Shown one piece after another: positions 27,310 through 38,266 of a stretch of 64,000 nucleotides of DNA (the stretch's first letter is position 1; every line of letters starts with the position of its first letter). Source of the stretch: Deefgea rivuli DSM 18356. GTDB lineage: Bacteria; Pseudomonadota; Gammaproteobacteria; Burkholderiales; Chitinibacteraceae. The DNA is taken from contig NZ_JHVM01000003.1 in assembly GCF_000620145.1 (NCBI RefSeq), positions 62,001 to 126,000 on the forward strand. Direction: 5' to 3'. The notes under the pieces are model-generated. The model was not told the origin of the DNA. It was given only the letters and a program-made list of their open reading frames with translations, and ran no database searches. The translations under genes and the position numbers were made by a program.

Positions 27310-28326
27310 TTAGTTTGATTGGGTTAGCGCGCTGGAAAGCAGTTGGGCGGTGATATTAACGATCGGAATTACGCGATCGTACGCCATGCGGGTTGGACCA
27401 ATGACGCCGAGCGTGCCGACAATTTCATTGCCAAGCCGGTAAGGCGCAGTGACCACCGAGCATTCGTCTAGCGTCGCAATGCCTGATTCATTGCCGATAT
27501 AAATTTGAATGCCGGTTGCTTGTTGTCCGAGCTGCATCAGCTGAAGTAGAGCCGTCTTCTGTTCAAAAAGTTCAAATAATTGCCGCATTCGCGCCATATC
27601 ACCGCCGAAATCATTCAAGCCCAAGAGTTGATGCTCACCCGCAATCACCATTGAGTCGTGGCTGAAATCGCTGCCGATATGTACGGCGGCATTCATCAGC
27701 TCGAGCAAATCCCGCTTCACGCGGCCTAAATCCCCTTGCAACAAGCTCATTAAATTACTAATGGTTTTACCTGCGCAGTGCTTATTGAGGAAATTCGCCG
27801 CTTCAATCAGTTCGGTACTAGAGAGGTGTTGCTCGGTTTGCACAATCCGATTTTGCACTTCGCCGTCGGCAGTCACCAGGATCAGCAGAACGCGCTTTTC
27901 TGAAAGCGGCAAAAATTCAATCTGCTTTAAGACGATTTCACGCCGTTTCGGCGTAATCACGACACCGGCAAACTGCGTTAGCTGCGACAATAATTGCGAA
28001 GCCGCAGCAATACTGTGCTGCGGATTGTCGGTGGGTAATTCTGCGCGTTGTAATTCGCCCAGTGACTCTGGCAATTCAGGCGCACTAAGCAGACTATCCA
28101 CAAAGAGTCGATAACCTTGTGCGGTCGGAATTCGCCCTGCGGATGTGTGCGGACTGGCGATCAGGCCGAGCTGTTCTAAGTCGGCCATCACATTGCGTAT
28201 GGTGGCTGAACTGACGTCGAGACCCGAGTATTGCGACAGCACTTTGGAGCCGACAGGGTGACCATCGGCGATATAGCGTTCCACCAAGGTCTTAAGCAGG
28301 ATATGGGATCGATCATTGAGCATCAT
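27310..28326 (-). CDS. hrcA: Heat-inducible transcription repressor HrcA
   Basis: A 338-aa repressor of chaperone genes. N-terminal winged helix (LVERYIADGHPVGSKVL, SSATIRNVMADLE, HTSAGRIPTAQGYR), then the GAF-like dimerisation domain. HrcA binds CIRCE elements upstream of groE/dnaK; none is seen here. Start is ATG 28326 or 28323. It is divergent from nadK, an arrangement common in betaproteobacteria. Confidence 0.95.
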   Translation of the reverse strand: MMLNDRSHILLKTLVERYIADGHPVGSKVLSQYSGLDVSSATIRNVMADLEQLGLIASPHTSAGRIPTAQGYRLFVDSLLSAPELPESLGELQRAELPTDNPQHSIAAASQLLSQLTQFAGVVITPKRREIVLKQIEFLPLSEKRVLLILVTADGEVQNRIVQTEQHLSSTELIEAANFLNKHCAGKTISNLMSLLQGDLGRVKRDLLELMNAAVHIGSDFSHDSMVIAGEHQLLGLNDFGGDMARMRQLFELFEQKTALLQLMQLGQQATGIQIYIGNESGIATLDECSVVTAPYRLGNEIVGTLGVIGPTRMAYDRVIPIVNITAQLLSSALTQSN

Positions 28327-28399
28327 AGCGCTGGATTTTAACCTGTCTGGCGTGTTATTAATGCGTTCTGTGATTTAATTTGGTGTAAAACCACACGTC

Positions 28400-29275
28400 A
28401 TGCATAGCTTATTCAAAACCATCGCCCTCGTTGGCCGTCTGAACACTCCCGCCTTGGGCGATCCTATCCGCCGCTTGGCCGCCATGCTCGAAGTCGGCGG
28501 CATCAAAGTGCTGGTCGAGCAAGAAATTGCCAAAGAGCACAGCATTGATGACTATCAAAAAGTCACTCGCGATCATATCGGCAAATTGGCCGATTTGGTG
28601 GTCGTGCTGGGTGGTGATGGCACGATGCTGTCGGTGGCGCGTTTGCTTGCGCCGTATCGCATTCCACTGATGGGAATTAACCAAGGTCGCCTTGGTTTTA
28701 TGACCGATATTCCATTGCATGAAATGGAAGCGACTGTTAGCAATATGATTGCCGGGCAGTTTATTCCCGAAGAGCGCATTTTGCTGGAAACGACGATTTT
28801 GCGCGATGGTCAGCCAATTTCTACTTCGTTGGCGTTTAACGATGTTGTGTTTAGTCGTGGCTCGATTGGTTCGATGATTGAGTTTGAGATTTTTGTCGAC
28901 AATCAGTTCGTGTATAGCCAGCGCTCGGACGGTTTGGTCGTGTCAACGCCGACTGGGTCAACGGCATATGCGCTCGCGTCGGGCGGTCCGATTTTGCATC
29001 CGGCCTTGCCTGCCATCACCTTGGTACCGATTTGCCCGCAATCCCTATCGAATCGCCCGATTGTCGTGTCCGATAATGCGCAAGTGGCGTTTTTATTAAC
29101 GCGCGGGCAGGGCGCTCGCGTGCATTTTGATAACCAATCCGATTTCGAACTGCACGAAATGGATAGAGTCATGATCCGCCGCTATACCAATTCGCTACGC
29201 ATCCTGCATCCGCACGGCTACAGCTATTACGACATGCTGCGCGCCAAACTGCGCTGGGGCGAAAAGCTGCTTTAA
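28400..29275 (+). CDS. nadK: NAD kinase
   Basis: A 291-aa enzyme phosphorylating NAD to NADP. GGDGTML is the catalytic GGDG motif, NDVVFSRG lies in the NAD site, and DGLVVSTPTGSTAYALASGGP is the conserved C domain block. Full length. The ribosome site before ATG 28400 is weak. Followed by a repeat-filled gap and recN. Confidence 0.95.
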   Translation: MHSLFKTIALVGRLNTPALGDPIRRLAAMLEVGGIKVLVEQEIAKEHSIDDYQKVTRDHIGKLADLVVVLGGDGTMLSVARLLAPYRIPLMGINQGRLGFMTDIPLHEMEATVSNMIAGQFIPEERILLETTILRDGQPISTSLAFNDVVFSRGSIGSMIEFEIFVDNQFVYSQRSDGLVVSTPTGSTAYALASGGPILHPALPAITLVPICPQSLSNRPIVVSDNAQVAFLLTRGQGARVHFDNQSDFELHEMDRVMIRRYTNSLRILHPHGYSYYDMLRAKLRWGEKLL

Positions 29276-29296
29276 GCTTTTGGCAGGTTAAAGGCT

Positions 29297-29505
29297 GGAT
29301 CACGAACGGCACGAAAATAAAAGCAAAAATGTCGTCATTCCGGCGAAGGCCGGAATCTAGTTGCAATGTTGGCAGGACTAGGGGGCTTAGGCTTGCGTTA
29401 ATATCTTTATCTTGAGGATTTACTGAGATTGTTAAAAGAATTGGCGAAGTTCGAAGTTATTTTTCTTTGGTGTATTTCGGCCTTTTTTCGTGCCTTTCGT
29501 GTTCC
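29297..29505 (+). repeat. Composite inverted-repeat element E1
   Basis: The gap nadK-recN (318 bases) has no gene. It is bounded by GGATCACGAACGGCACGAAAA on the left and TTTTTTCGTGCCTTTCGTG on the right, and contains an inner palindrome ATTCCGGC-GAAG-GCCGGAAT (29337-29356). The same outer ends, with other contents, recur at 38267, 41816, 44482 and 52112. Confidence 0.6.
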
Positions 29506-29593
29506 GATTGTGCAGTTTGTTTTTATCTACTCGCCAACCATATAGAACGAATGTACACTTTGAGCTTGTTCCTAGCTTTTCTTAGGTGAGACC

Positions 29594-31246
29594 ATGCTGG
29601 CTGCGCTGCATTTACGTGATTTTGTCATTGTTCGTGAATTGGATTTAGATTTCTCGCAAGGCTTAACCGTGTTGACGGGTGAAACGGGGGCGGGTAAATC
29701 GATTTTGATCGATGCGCTCGGCCTTTTGCTCGGCGATCGTTCTGACGCTGGCGTGGTGCGCCACGGTGCAGAGCGCGCTGAACTTTCTGCTGAATTTATC
29801 TGCGATAAAATCCCGCAAGTCGCGCCATGGTTGGCTGAGCAAGGCTTGTCTGACGAGGGCGAGCCGCTGATTATTCGCCGCATTATCGATGCCAGTGGCA
29901 AATCCAGATCATTTATCAACGGCAGCCCCGTTACGCTGGCGCAGCTCAAAGGCGTCGGCGAATTCTTAGTCGATATCCACGGTCAACACGCACACCAATC
30001 CTTATTGCGCCACGATGCGCAGCGCGATTTGCTCGATGCCTATGCTGGCACAACGCAGCAAGCGCGTGAGATTAGTAAGAAATATCATGCTTGGCAAACC
30101 TTGGCGCAACAGCTTAATGATGCAGAGCAAAATGCTGAACGCTTTGAAACCGAGCGCGAACGCTTGCAATGGCAGATCGACGAAGTCGCGGCGCTGAATA
30201 TTCAGGCCGGTGAATGGCCCGAGTTGCAAGCCGATCATAAGCGCTTGCATCATGCGGCTAGCTTAATTGATGGCGTGCAAGAGGGCTTGTTGGCGCTGAG
30301 TGATGGCGACGACAATTGCCAAAGTTGGCTCGCCACCGTCGCGCATCGCTTAAGCCAATTGGCCGATTTCGACCCTGCGATCAACGAAACTTTAGAGCTT
30401 ATCGCAGGTGCAGAAGCGCAGTTGGCTGAATCAGTGAGCTCATTGCGCATTTACGCCGATCGCCTCGAATTAGATCCTGAGCGCTTGAGCGAAGTCGAAA
30501 GTCGCTTGGACGCGATGTATAAAATGGGCCGAAAATACCGCGTCGATCCGTCGCAATTGCTAGAGCAACTGCAAGAGTGGCAAGCGCGTTTGGCCGAGTT
30601 GGGCGGTGCAGAAGGCTTGGATGCGCTACGCAAACAAGTGCTGGCGGCCGAAGCGCAATATCGCAAACTGGCTGGCGTTTTATCCAAACAACGCGCTACA
30701 GCGGCAAAAAAACTCTCAAGCTTGGTCACCGAGCAAATGCAAGTGTTGGCCTTGTCGGGCAGTCGTTGCGAAGTGGTGCTGCAAGAATTAGCGCACCCAG
30801 CGGCGTATGGCTTGGAGCAAATCGAATTGCAAGTCGCCAATCATCCGGCCTCGCCATTGCGGGCGATGGCCAAAGTGGCTTCGGGCGGCGAATTATCGCG
30901 GATCAGCTTGGCGCTGCAAGTGGTGACCAGTCAAGTGGCGAATGTGCCTACCTTGATTTTCGACGAAGTGGATGTCGGCATTGGTGGCCGTGTCGCAGAG
31001 ATTGTCGGGCGTTTATTGTCCGAATTAGGACAAACCTGCCAAGTGCTGTGCATTACACATTTACCGCAAGTTGCCGCTTGCGGCAATCAGCATTTACAAG
31101 TGGCGAAGCAGCAAGGCAAAGAGGGCGTGATTAGCTCGATTGAAATACTTAGCCATGAAGCCCGAATTGAAGAAATTGCGCGGATGTTGGGTGGTTTGGA
31201 TATAACTGAAACGACTCGGCAACACGCGGCCGAGATGTTAGCTTGA
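29594..31246 (+). CDS. recN: DNA repair protein RecN
   Basis: A 550-aa SMC-like ATPase for double-strand-break repair. Walker A is GETGAGKSI (about 36-44), the middle is coiled coil, the ABC signature ASGGELSRISLA and Walker B TLIFDEVDVGIGG lie near the C end, and ITHLPQVAA follows. Length is typical. The hrcA-nadK-recN neighbourhood is conserved in proteobacteria. No canonical ribosome site; TTAGGTGAG is near the start. Confidence 0.95.
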   Translation: MLAALHLRDFVIVRELDLDFSQGLTVLTGETGAGKSILIDALGLLLGDRSDAGVVRHGAERAELSAEFICDKIPQVAPWLAEQGLSDEGEPLIIRRIIDASGKSRSFINGSPVTLAQLKGVGEFLVDIHGQHAHQSLLRHDAQRDLLDAYAGTTQQAREISKKYHAWQTLAQQLNDAEQNAERFETERERLQWQIDEVAALNIQAGEWPELQADHKRLHHAASLIDGVQEGLLALSDGDDNCQSWLATVAHRLSQLADFDPAINETLELIAGAEAQLAESVSSLRIYADRLELDPERLSEVESRLDAMYKMGRKYRVDPSQLLEQLQEWQARLAELGGAEGLDALRKQVLAAEAQYRKLAGVLSKQRATAAKKLSSLVTEQMQVLALSGSRCEVVLQELAHPAAYGLEQIELQVANHPASPLRAMAKVASGGELSRISLALQVVTSQVANVPTLIFDEVDVGIGGRVAEIVGRLLSELGQTCQVLCITHLPQVAACGNQHLQVAKQQGKEGVISSIEILSHEARIEEIARMLGGLDITETTRQHAAEMLA

Positions 31247-31291
31247 GGTGGATAGTTGTAATTAGTAAAGTTGCCTGTGTGAAGGACTGCG

Positions 31292-33000
<1,709 letters not shown>

Positions 33001-33054
33001 GTCGTCTTAATAGCCTACGTCGCCCTTTTGGCGGCTGATGGCGTTTCTTATGCA

Positions 33055-33083
33055 TTGCTTCACGCGCATGAAGATCATACTAA
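33055..33083 (+). promoter_or_regulatory. Sigma-70-type promoter
   Basis: TTGCTT and TACTAA with a 17-base spacer, 30 bases before the start of the glycine-rich protein. Confidence 0.5.
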
Positions 33084-33113
33084 TAGGATGGTTTTTATGC
33101 CAAGGAGTGCATT

Positions 33114-33815
33114 ATGAAACGCCTCATCATCGCCGTGTCTTTAGTTTTGAGCGCTGGAGTGTTCGCCGATAGCTTGGACGACAGCGCTCAGCAAACCAAT
33201 CAACTGAGCAAGCCACAAAGTTCAAAACAGGTGAGCGCCTCACTCGCAAATACGTATACGTCCCTCGCAGGCTCACCAGAAAATGCAGCGCAATTGGCGA
33301 GCGCATTGCGTACAGGGCAAAGCACAACGATTACTGCCGCCGATGGCAGCCAAACGACGCTAACTGGATCGGGCAAGGTGATGGGTTGGGGCAATGTGAA
33401 CAATACCTTGGCTTTGACCAGTGCAATGATGCAGCAAAACCCCAGCTTGAGTTTGCAGCAGGCGCTAACTTCGGTAACGACACAGCGTAGTTTGGGTATG
33501 GGTTGGGGTGAGATTGCTCATTCCTTGGGGCTCAACTTGGGTAGTGTTGTCTCTAAAAGTCATCAGGCCAATCATGATTTAGGCGTGCATCAAGGTCTTG
33601 CAAAAAACAGCAATAAAGCGCATCAGCAGTCTAGCAAGTCAAATGTGCAAAATGCAGAGTCGCGCGGTAAATCAGATAGTTCAAATGGCTCGAATACCGG
33701 CAAACAATCTGGCCAGAACTCAGGTGGCGCTCATTCAGGTGGCGCAAGTGCGGGAGGGAGTGGTGGCTCTGGTGGTAAAGGGGGAGGAAAGGGCGGAGGA
33801 GGTGGCTCTAAGTAG
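33114..33815 (+). CDS. Secreted glycine-rich protein, unknown
   Basis: A 233-aa exported protein. Signal peptide MKRLIIAVSLVLSAGVFA. The mature middle has two related segments, KVMGWGNVNNTLAL and GMGWGEIAHSLGLNLG, then a Ser/Asn/Gln/His-rich stretch and a C tail of almost only Gly, Ser, Ala and Lys. AAGGAG precedes ATG 33114. Similar low-complexity secreted proteins are common in Proteobacteria; no function is known to me. Ends in a strong hairpin shared with trpC. Confidence 0.7.
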   Translation: MKRLIIAVSLVLSAGVFADSLDDSAQQTNQLSKPQSSKQVSASLANTYTSLAGSPENAAQLASALRTGQSTTITAADGSQTTLTGSGKVMGWGNVNNTLALTSAMMQQNPSLSLQQALTSVTTQRSLGMGWGEIAHSLGLNLGSVVSKSHQANHDLGVHQGLAKNSNKAHQQSSKSNVQNAESRGKSDSSNGSNTGKQSGQNSGGAHSGGASAGGSGGSGGKGGGKGGGGGSK

Positions 33816-33859
33816 TATATTGCCCAAGGTTTTATTGATAAACGCCTAGGGCAATATAC
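33815..33859. terminator. Bidirectional hairpin between convergent genes
   Basis: GTATATTGCCCAAGG pairs with CCTAGGGCAATATAC (one mismatch in 15) around a 15-nt loop. The left arm starts at the stop of the glycine-rich gene and the right arm ends 6 bases before the trpC stop. Confidence 0.65.
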
Positions 33860-33865
33860 CTAGCA

Positions 33866-34675
33866 TTATTTGTAAATTGGATCAAATAATGCGCTCAAGC
33901 CTTGCCCTGGTGAAGCTTGGCGCATAAACGCTTCGCCGACCAAGTAAGTATGTACGTCGTGATCGTGCATCAATTGCACATCGCTCGGCGCGTGAATACC
34001 GCTTTCGCAGACGGCAATCCGATTGCCTCCCGCATCGACAATGCGCGGTAGCAAGTCAATGGTCGTTTGTAGGCTCACTTCAAACGTGCGCAAATTTCGG
34101 TTGTTCACGCCAACGAGCGGCGTCGTTAATTGCAAGGCCGCATCGAGTTCTTCGCCGTTATGAACTTCAACCAACACCGCCATGCCCAAGTTGTGCGCCA
34201 GTGCTTCAAAATCACGCATTTGCGCTAAATCCAGCTCCGCCGCGATCAGCAAAATGCAATCGGCGCCCCAAGCGCGCGCTTCATAAAATTGATATTCATC
34301 GACCATAAAGTCTTTACGCAGCGCAGGTAAAGCGCAAGCCGCACGCGCCGCTTTCAAATAGTCTGCATGGCCTTGGAAATATTGCACATCAGTCAGCACC
34401 GACAAACAAGCCGCGCCATTGGCGGCATAATCAGCAGCAATTTCCGCTGGCACAAAGGGATCACGCATCACGCCCTTGCTTGGACTGGCTTTTTTGATTT
34501 CGGCAATCACGCCCGCTTTGCCCGCTGCATGTTTCGCGCGAATTGCCGCAACAAAATCACGATGATCTGTGTTTGCTTCCGCCTGTGCGCGAATTTCGGC
34601 GAGCGGGATTAGTTTTTTAGCAGCAGCGACTTCTTCAAACTTCGTCGCCCAGATTTTTTTTAGGATGTCAGACAT
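33866..34675 (-). CDS. trpC: Indole-3-glycerol-phosphate synthase
   Basis: A 269-aa TIM-barrel enzyme closing the indole ring in tryptophan synthesis. [12 protein letters not shown] is the phosphate-side/catalytic Lys block, and [13 protein letters not shown] and ESGIH complete the active site. Last gene of the trpG-trpD-(PIN)-trpC series, 9 bases after the PIN-like gene. Confidence 0.96.
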   Translation of the reverse strand: MSDILKKIWATKFEEVAAAKKLIPLAEIRAQAEANTDHRDFVAAIRAKHAAGKAGVIAEIKKASPSKGVMRDPFVPAEIAADYAANGAACLSVLTDVQYFQGHADYLKAARAACALPALRKDFMVDEYQFYEARAWGADCILLIAAELDLAQMRDFEALAHNLGMAVLVEVHNGEELDAALQLTTPLVGVNNRNLRTFEVSLQTTIDLLPRIVDAGGNRIAVCESGIHAPSDVQLMHDHDVHTYLVGEAFMRQASPGQGLSALFDPIYK

Positions 34676-34684
34676 ATACTCTTC

Positions 34685-35404
34685 TTAAAATAAATATGAA
34701 ATTCGTTTTTGATTGACGGATATTTTTTTATTTTGCTTTAGCAGGTTAAAAATTGCCGTTGGATTTAAGTCAGATTTTTTCTTAAGGTATTGAGCATTAA
34801 TGTGATTTACTAAAGTGGTTTCAGTTCTTGGTCTTTTTAGTTTTTCAACTTTACCTAAGTTTGAAATCAAATGTTCTAGTATCTCTGTGTTTGATAATTT
34901 TTTAGGTGCAGGTGCAGGTGCAGGTGCAGGTGCAGGTGCAGGTGCAGGTGCAAGTTCGTTTCGAGTATTTAGTATTGCTGGAGCATTGTGCTCGGTTATT
35001 TGAGCTTGAACACCCGTTGTATTATCGCTTGGACTAAAAACAGGCGGAATGTTCTGAACTCTTTCGCAGTGATGGCCTTGGCTTATTATGTGTTTTATAA
35101 GAACATCGTAATCGTTGTCGCCAGAGGCAATGTAAATTTTACATTGAACAGAAGTATTTTCTTTTGTTGCAATAAAGTAGCCAAGGTAATAGGCAATGTG
35201 GAAATCAAGAGCATTCCGGCCATTGCCACCCATTTGAATCCACTCAACTGCCTTGCCCAGTTTTTGAGTCTTCTTAACAATTTCTAGATTTATCTTGGAT
35301 TGTGAGTGGCCCACAAAAATAACAACCATGTCATTATTTGGATCAATCTCTTCATAAGATAAATTTTGTAGATTTTCGAAATCAACAAAAAATAATTTAT
35401 TCAT
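34685..35404 (-). CDS. PIN/NYN-like domain protein inserted in the trp operon
   Basis: A 239-aa protein. Residues 1-120 look like a NYN/PIN-type nuclease fold: VDFEN (7-11), NALDFHIAYYLG with Asp67, and ASGDNDYD (93-100) supply the clustered acidic residues. A linker of eight Ala-Pro pairs follows, encoded by an 8 x 6-bp tandem repeat, then a basic C domain of about 65 residues that may bind nucleic acid. Family NYN proteins cut or bind RNA; activity here is inferred. The gene is AT-rich compared with trpD and trpC, suggesting later acquisition. Confidence 0.75.
   Translation of the reverse strand: MNKLFFVDFENLQNLSYEEIDPNNDMVVIFVGHSQSKINLEIVKKTQKLGKAVEWIQMGGNGRNALDFHIAYYLGYFIATKENTSVQCKIYIASGDNDYDVLIKHIISQGHHCERVQNIPPVFSPSDNTTGVQAQITEHNAPAILNTRNELAPAPAPAPAPAPAPAPKKLSNTEILEHLISNLGKVEKLKRPRTETTLVNHINAQYLKKKSDLNPTAIFNLLKQNKKISVNQKRISYLF
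34905..34952 (-). repeat. 8 x GGTGCA tandem repeat (Ala-Pro linker)
   Basis: Eight uninterrupted copies of the hexamer GGTGCA on the plus strand (TGCACC on the coding strand), coding (Ala-Pro)8. Slippage would add or remove whole Ala-Pro pairs without a frameshift, so linker length could vary between strains. Confidence 0.95.
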
Positions 35405-35426
35405 TAGTATCTCTATCGAGGGTGAA

Positions 35427-36458
35427 TTACACCTTGCTCAATTTATGGGTGAACGTGATCAATGCATCCAATTTCGCTTTCGCCGCACCACTCGCAATCA
35501 CTTCGTGTGCTGCGTTGATGCCGTCTTCTAACGTCACCGCTAAATTGGCGGCGTAAATCGCAGCGCCCGCATTGAGTAGTACGATGTCGCGGCAAGGGCC
35601 TGTTTCGCCGTTCAGAATGCCTTCGATAATGGCTTTTGATTCGGCGGCGTTGCTGGCGTGCAGCGTTTTAATATCGGCAAATTCAAAACCGAAATCACGT
35701 GGATCGAGTTCATATTCGATAATCTCACCATCTTTGAGTTCGGCAATCAAGGTCGGCGCGCTGATCGAGATTTCGTCCATGCCATCTTTGCCATGCACGA
35801 TGAGTATATGCTTGGAGCCTAGTTGCTTTAACACTCGCGCTTGAATACCTACTAGGTCGGGGTGAAATACACCCATAACTTGATTGTCGGCAGCGGCGGG
35901 GTTCGTTAACGGGCCAAGGATATTAAAAATCGTCCGTACGCCCATTTCTTTGCGCACAGGCGCCACATATTTCATTGCGCTGTGATGATTGGGGGCGAAC
36001 ATAAAGCCCAGACCCACTTCATCGATACACTGGCCGACTTGTTCGGCAGTCAGATTCAAATTCACGCCAAACGCTTCCAATACATCGGCTGAACCTGAGC
36101 TGGACGACACTGAGCGGCCGCCATGTTTGGCGACTTTTGCGCCCGCTGCAGCAGCAACAAACGAGGCGCAAGTTGAAATATTAAATGTATGCGCGCCATC
36201 GCCGCCCGTACCACAGGTGTCGACCAAATGACGGCGATCTTGCACGGCGACTTTGGTTGAAAATTCGCGCATCACCGTTGCGGCAGCGGCGATTTCAGAC
36301 ACGCTTTCCACTTTGGTGCGCAGACCCATTAACAGCGCAGCAATCTGAGCTTGTGTCATTTCACCGGACATAATTTGCCGCATCAGATACAGCATTTCAT
36401 CGTAAAACAATTCGTTATTATCAATTAGGCGATTCAGTGCTGCTTGTACGGTAATCAT
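35427..36458 (-). CDS. trpD: Anthranilate phosphoribosyltransferase
   Basis: A 343-aa enzyme joining anthranilate and [22 protein letters not shown] is the PRPP-binding loop and [19 protein letters not shown] the anthranilate side. I chose ATG 36458; the TTG three codons upstream is less likely. The gap to the PIN-like gene is 22 bases. Confidence 0.96.
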   Translation of the reverse strand: MITVQAALNRLIDNNELFYDEMLYLMRQIMSGEMTQAQIAALLMGLRTKVESVSEIAAAATVMREFSTKVAVQDRRHLVDTCGTGGDGAHTFNISTCASFVAAAAGAKVAKHGGRSVSSSSGSADVLEAFGVNLNLTAEQVGQCIDEVGLGFMFAPNHHSAMKYVAPVRKEMGVRTIFNILGPLTNPAAADNQVMGVFHPDLVGIQARVLKQLGSKHILIVHGKDGMDEISISAPTLIAELKDGEIIEYELDPRDFGFEFADIKTLHASNAAESKAIIEGILNGETGPCRDIVLLNAGAAIYAANLAVTLEDGINAAHEVIASGAAKAKLDALITFTHKLSKV

Positions 36459-36571
36459 TTTTTGCAATCCAATTTATTTGCCAGTGCCCTGCGGCCTTGT
36501 GAGCAGTGCTGCGGCTTGGTGTTTCGTGCGGCACAGGGGAATTTGTCGGCAGGTAGTTTTAGCGTAAAAGA

Positions 36572-36590
36572 AGCCGACTCAAGGTCGGCT
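36572..36590 (-). terminator. Hairpin after trpG
   Basis: AGCCGAC/GTCGGCT, 7-bp stem, 5-nt loop, followed on the minus strand by TTCTTTT. It lies 5 bases after the trpG stop and 114 bases before trpD, so it may partly terminate or attenuate between trpG and trpD. Confidence 0.55.
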
Positions 36591-36594
36591 ATGT

Positions 36595-37164
36595 TTACGC
36601 CCATTCGCGCAGGAAGTTATCCAGCATTTTATGTCCGTGCTCAGTCAAAATGGATTCAGGGTGAAATTGCACGCCTTCAATCGCCAAGGTTTTATGGCGC
36701 ACGCCCATGATTTCGCCGTCTTCCGTCCATGCAGTAATTTCGAGGCAATCAGGTAGCGTTTCGTTTTCAATTGCTAATGAATGGTAGCGCGTTACCGTAA
36801 CGGGTGAGGGTATGTCCTTGAACATCCCGACGTCATTATGAATAACGGGCGATACCTTGCCGTGCATCAATGTTTTGGCGTGTAGTACAACACCGCCAAA
36901 TGCTTCGCCAATCGCTTGATGCCCAAGGCAAACGCCCATAATCGGTAATTTGCCGGCGAAATGTTTGATCGCGGCGACCGAAATACCGGCCTCAGCAGGC
37001 GAGCAAGGACCGGGGGAAATCACTAAATATTTTGGATTAAGCGCTTCGATTTCTTCGATGGTGATTTCATCGTTGCGATGAACCTGCACCTCTTGGCCCA
37101 GTTCGCCAAAATATTGCACTAGGTTGTAAGTGAAGCTGTCGTAATTGTCGATCATCAATAGCAT
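36595..37164 (-). CDS. trpG: Anthranilate synthase component II
   Basis: A 189-aa class I glutamine amidotransferase giving ammonia to Trp[20 protein letters not shown] start, nucleophile Cys in GVCLGHQAI, and the His/Glu of the triad in [10 protein letters not shown]. The same protein often serves PabB for folate. trpE is not in the window. Confidence 0.95.
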   Translation of the reverse strand: MLLMIDNYDSFTYNLVQYFGELGQEVQVHRNDEITIEEIEALNPKYLVISPGPCSPAEAGISVAAIKHFAGKLPIMGVCLGHQAIGEAFGGVVLHAKTLMHGKVSPVIHNDVGMFKDIPSPVTVTRYHSLAIENETLPDCLEITAWTEDGEIMGVRHKTLAIEGVQFHPESILTEHGHKMLDNFLREWA

Positions 37165-37370
37165 TTTTGGCGTAACCTCTTAATCTTACTGGTTTTTGTT
37201 TGTTGCGCCGCCAATTGATACCCGCATTAATACCCGCTTTATGATTTGCTGGTTGTGGTCTCGGTGCAGACGGCACCGTTGATGTGGGTAAATTATGGCG
37301 TGTTGCTGGAATGGCGTCTAGCAAAACGCAGAAAAGTAGAGGTCAGGTAGCGAGCCAGTAGGAGGCGGCA
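37165..37370. other. Intergenic region upstream of trpG
   Basis: With the next feature this forms a 330-base gap without an intact gene. The trpG promoter must be here on the minus strand. No leader peptide with Trp codons and no clear attenuator is visible. Confidence 0.4.
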
Positions 37371-37499
37371 ATGTGTGAAACAGAAAATCAACGTTACACA
37401 GCTGAATTTAGAATTAAAGCTGTGAGTCTGGGCAACTCCGATGAGAGGCTTGGCTTGAGCGACATCAATCGCCGACAAAGCCTACTGTTTCAAATCTAG
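37371..37499 (+). pseudogene. Possible IS3-type OrfA transposase remnant
   Basis: A 42-codon frame with a perfect GGAGG site six bases upstream. Its residues 8-20 read QRYTAEFRIKAVS, close to the N-terminal HTH of IS3/IS2 OrfA transposases (usually RYTxEFKxxAV). It ends within the cobA 3' end, and no rest of the element or inverted repeats are seen. An unrelated chance frame is possible. Confidence 0.35.
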
Positions 37500-38239
37500 G
37501 CAACGAGCGCATCCTCGATGATTGTCATCCTTGACTCACCAATCGCATCGCCAACCAGAATAATCGCTGGGCTGCCTATTCCGGCTGCGGTGGCGTCAAA
37601 CGCTAGTTTACCCAGCGTGCTGAGTAAGCAGCGCTCTTGTGGGGTGCTGGCCCATTGCACCACGGCGGCTGGGGTACTATCTGGCAGTATTGCCAGCAAA
37701 CCCTTTGTAATATTAGCAATTCGGCTCATACCCATATAGATTACCAAAGTCGTTCCTGTCGCTGCCAGTGCTGACCAATTTGGCTCGCTATGGTCTTGCG
37801 CATGCGCGGTGACAAAAGTGACGCCTTGGCAGTGTTCGCGATGGGTCAGTGAAATGCCTAGCGAGGTGGCTGCTGCGAGGCCAGAACTGATGCCATTGAT
37901 AATCTCGACCTGCACGCCAGCGGCTTGCAAAAAGGTGATTTCTTCGCCAGCGCGGCCAAATAGCAGCACTTCACCGCCTTTGACGCGAACGACGATTTTG
38001 CCTTGCAGCGCATAGCGGCGCATCAGGCGCTGGATGAAATCTTGCGGTGTTGATTTGCAACCGCCACGCTTGCCGACGCGAATCAGTTGCGCTTGCGGCG
38101 CAAGCTCAACAATTGCCGGATTGGCTAAATCATCAAGCAGCAATACCTCGGCACTCGCCAAGGCTTTAGCGGCTTTGAGCGTTAGTAAATCCAAATCGCC
38201 TGGGCCCGCGCCCAATAAAATCACTTTGCCTGCTGTCAT
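37496..38239 (-). CDS. cobA: Uroporphyrinogen-III C-methyltransferase
   Basis: A 247-aa SAM-dependent enzyme making precorrin-2 from uroporphyrinogen III, the entry to siroheme and cobalamin. VILLGAGPGDLDLLTLKA (5-22) and VRVKGGEVLLFGRAGEE are the SUMT signatures. Single-domain type, without the CysG oxidase/chelatase half. Downstream of nasA, nirD and nirB, it would supply siroheme to NirB. Confidence 0.93.
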   Translation of the reverse strand: MTAGKVILLGAGPGDLDLLTLKAAKALASAEVLLLDDLANPAIVELAPQAQLIRVGKRGGCKSTPQDFIQRLMRRYALQGKIVVRVKGGEVLLFGRAGEEITFLQAAGVQVEIINGISSGLAAATSLGISLTHREHCQGVTFVTAHAQDHSEPNWSALAATGTTLVIYMGMSRIANITKGLLAILPDSTPAAVVQWASTPQERCLLSTLGKLAFDATAAGIGSPAIILVGDAIGESRMTIIEDALVA

Positions 38240-38266
38240 TTTTTATCCCCTGTGTACTACAAAAAC

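Noticed and set aside
34905-34952. Eight tandem hexamers considered as a CRISPR or VNTR locus
   Set aside because: No spacers and no cas genes; it is an in-frame codon repeat. No CRISPR array was seen anywhere in the window.
34815-35287. Plus-strand frames opposite the PIN-like gene, one rich in Gly-Ala repeats
   Set aside because: They mirror the Ala-Pro repeat of the real gene on the other strand and lack ribosome sites.
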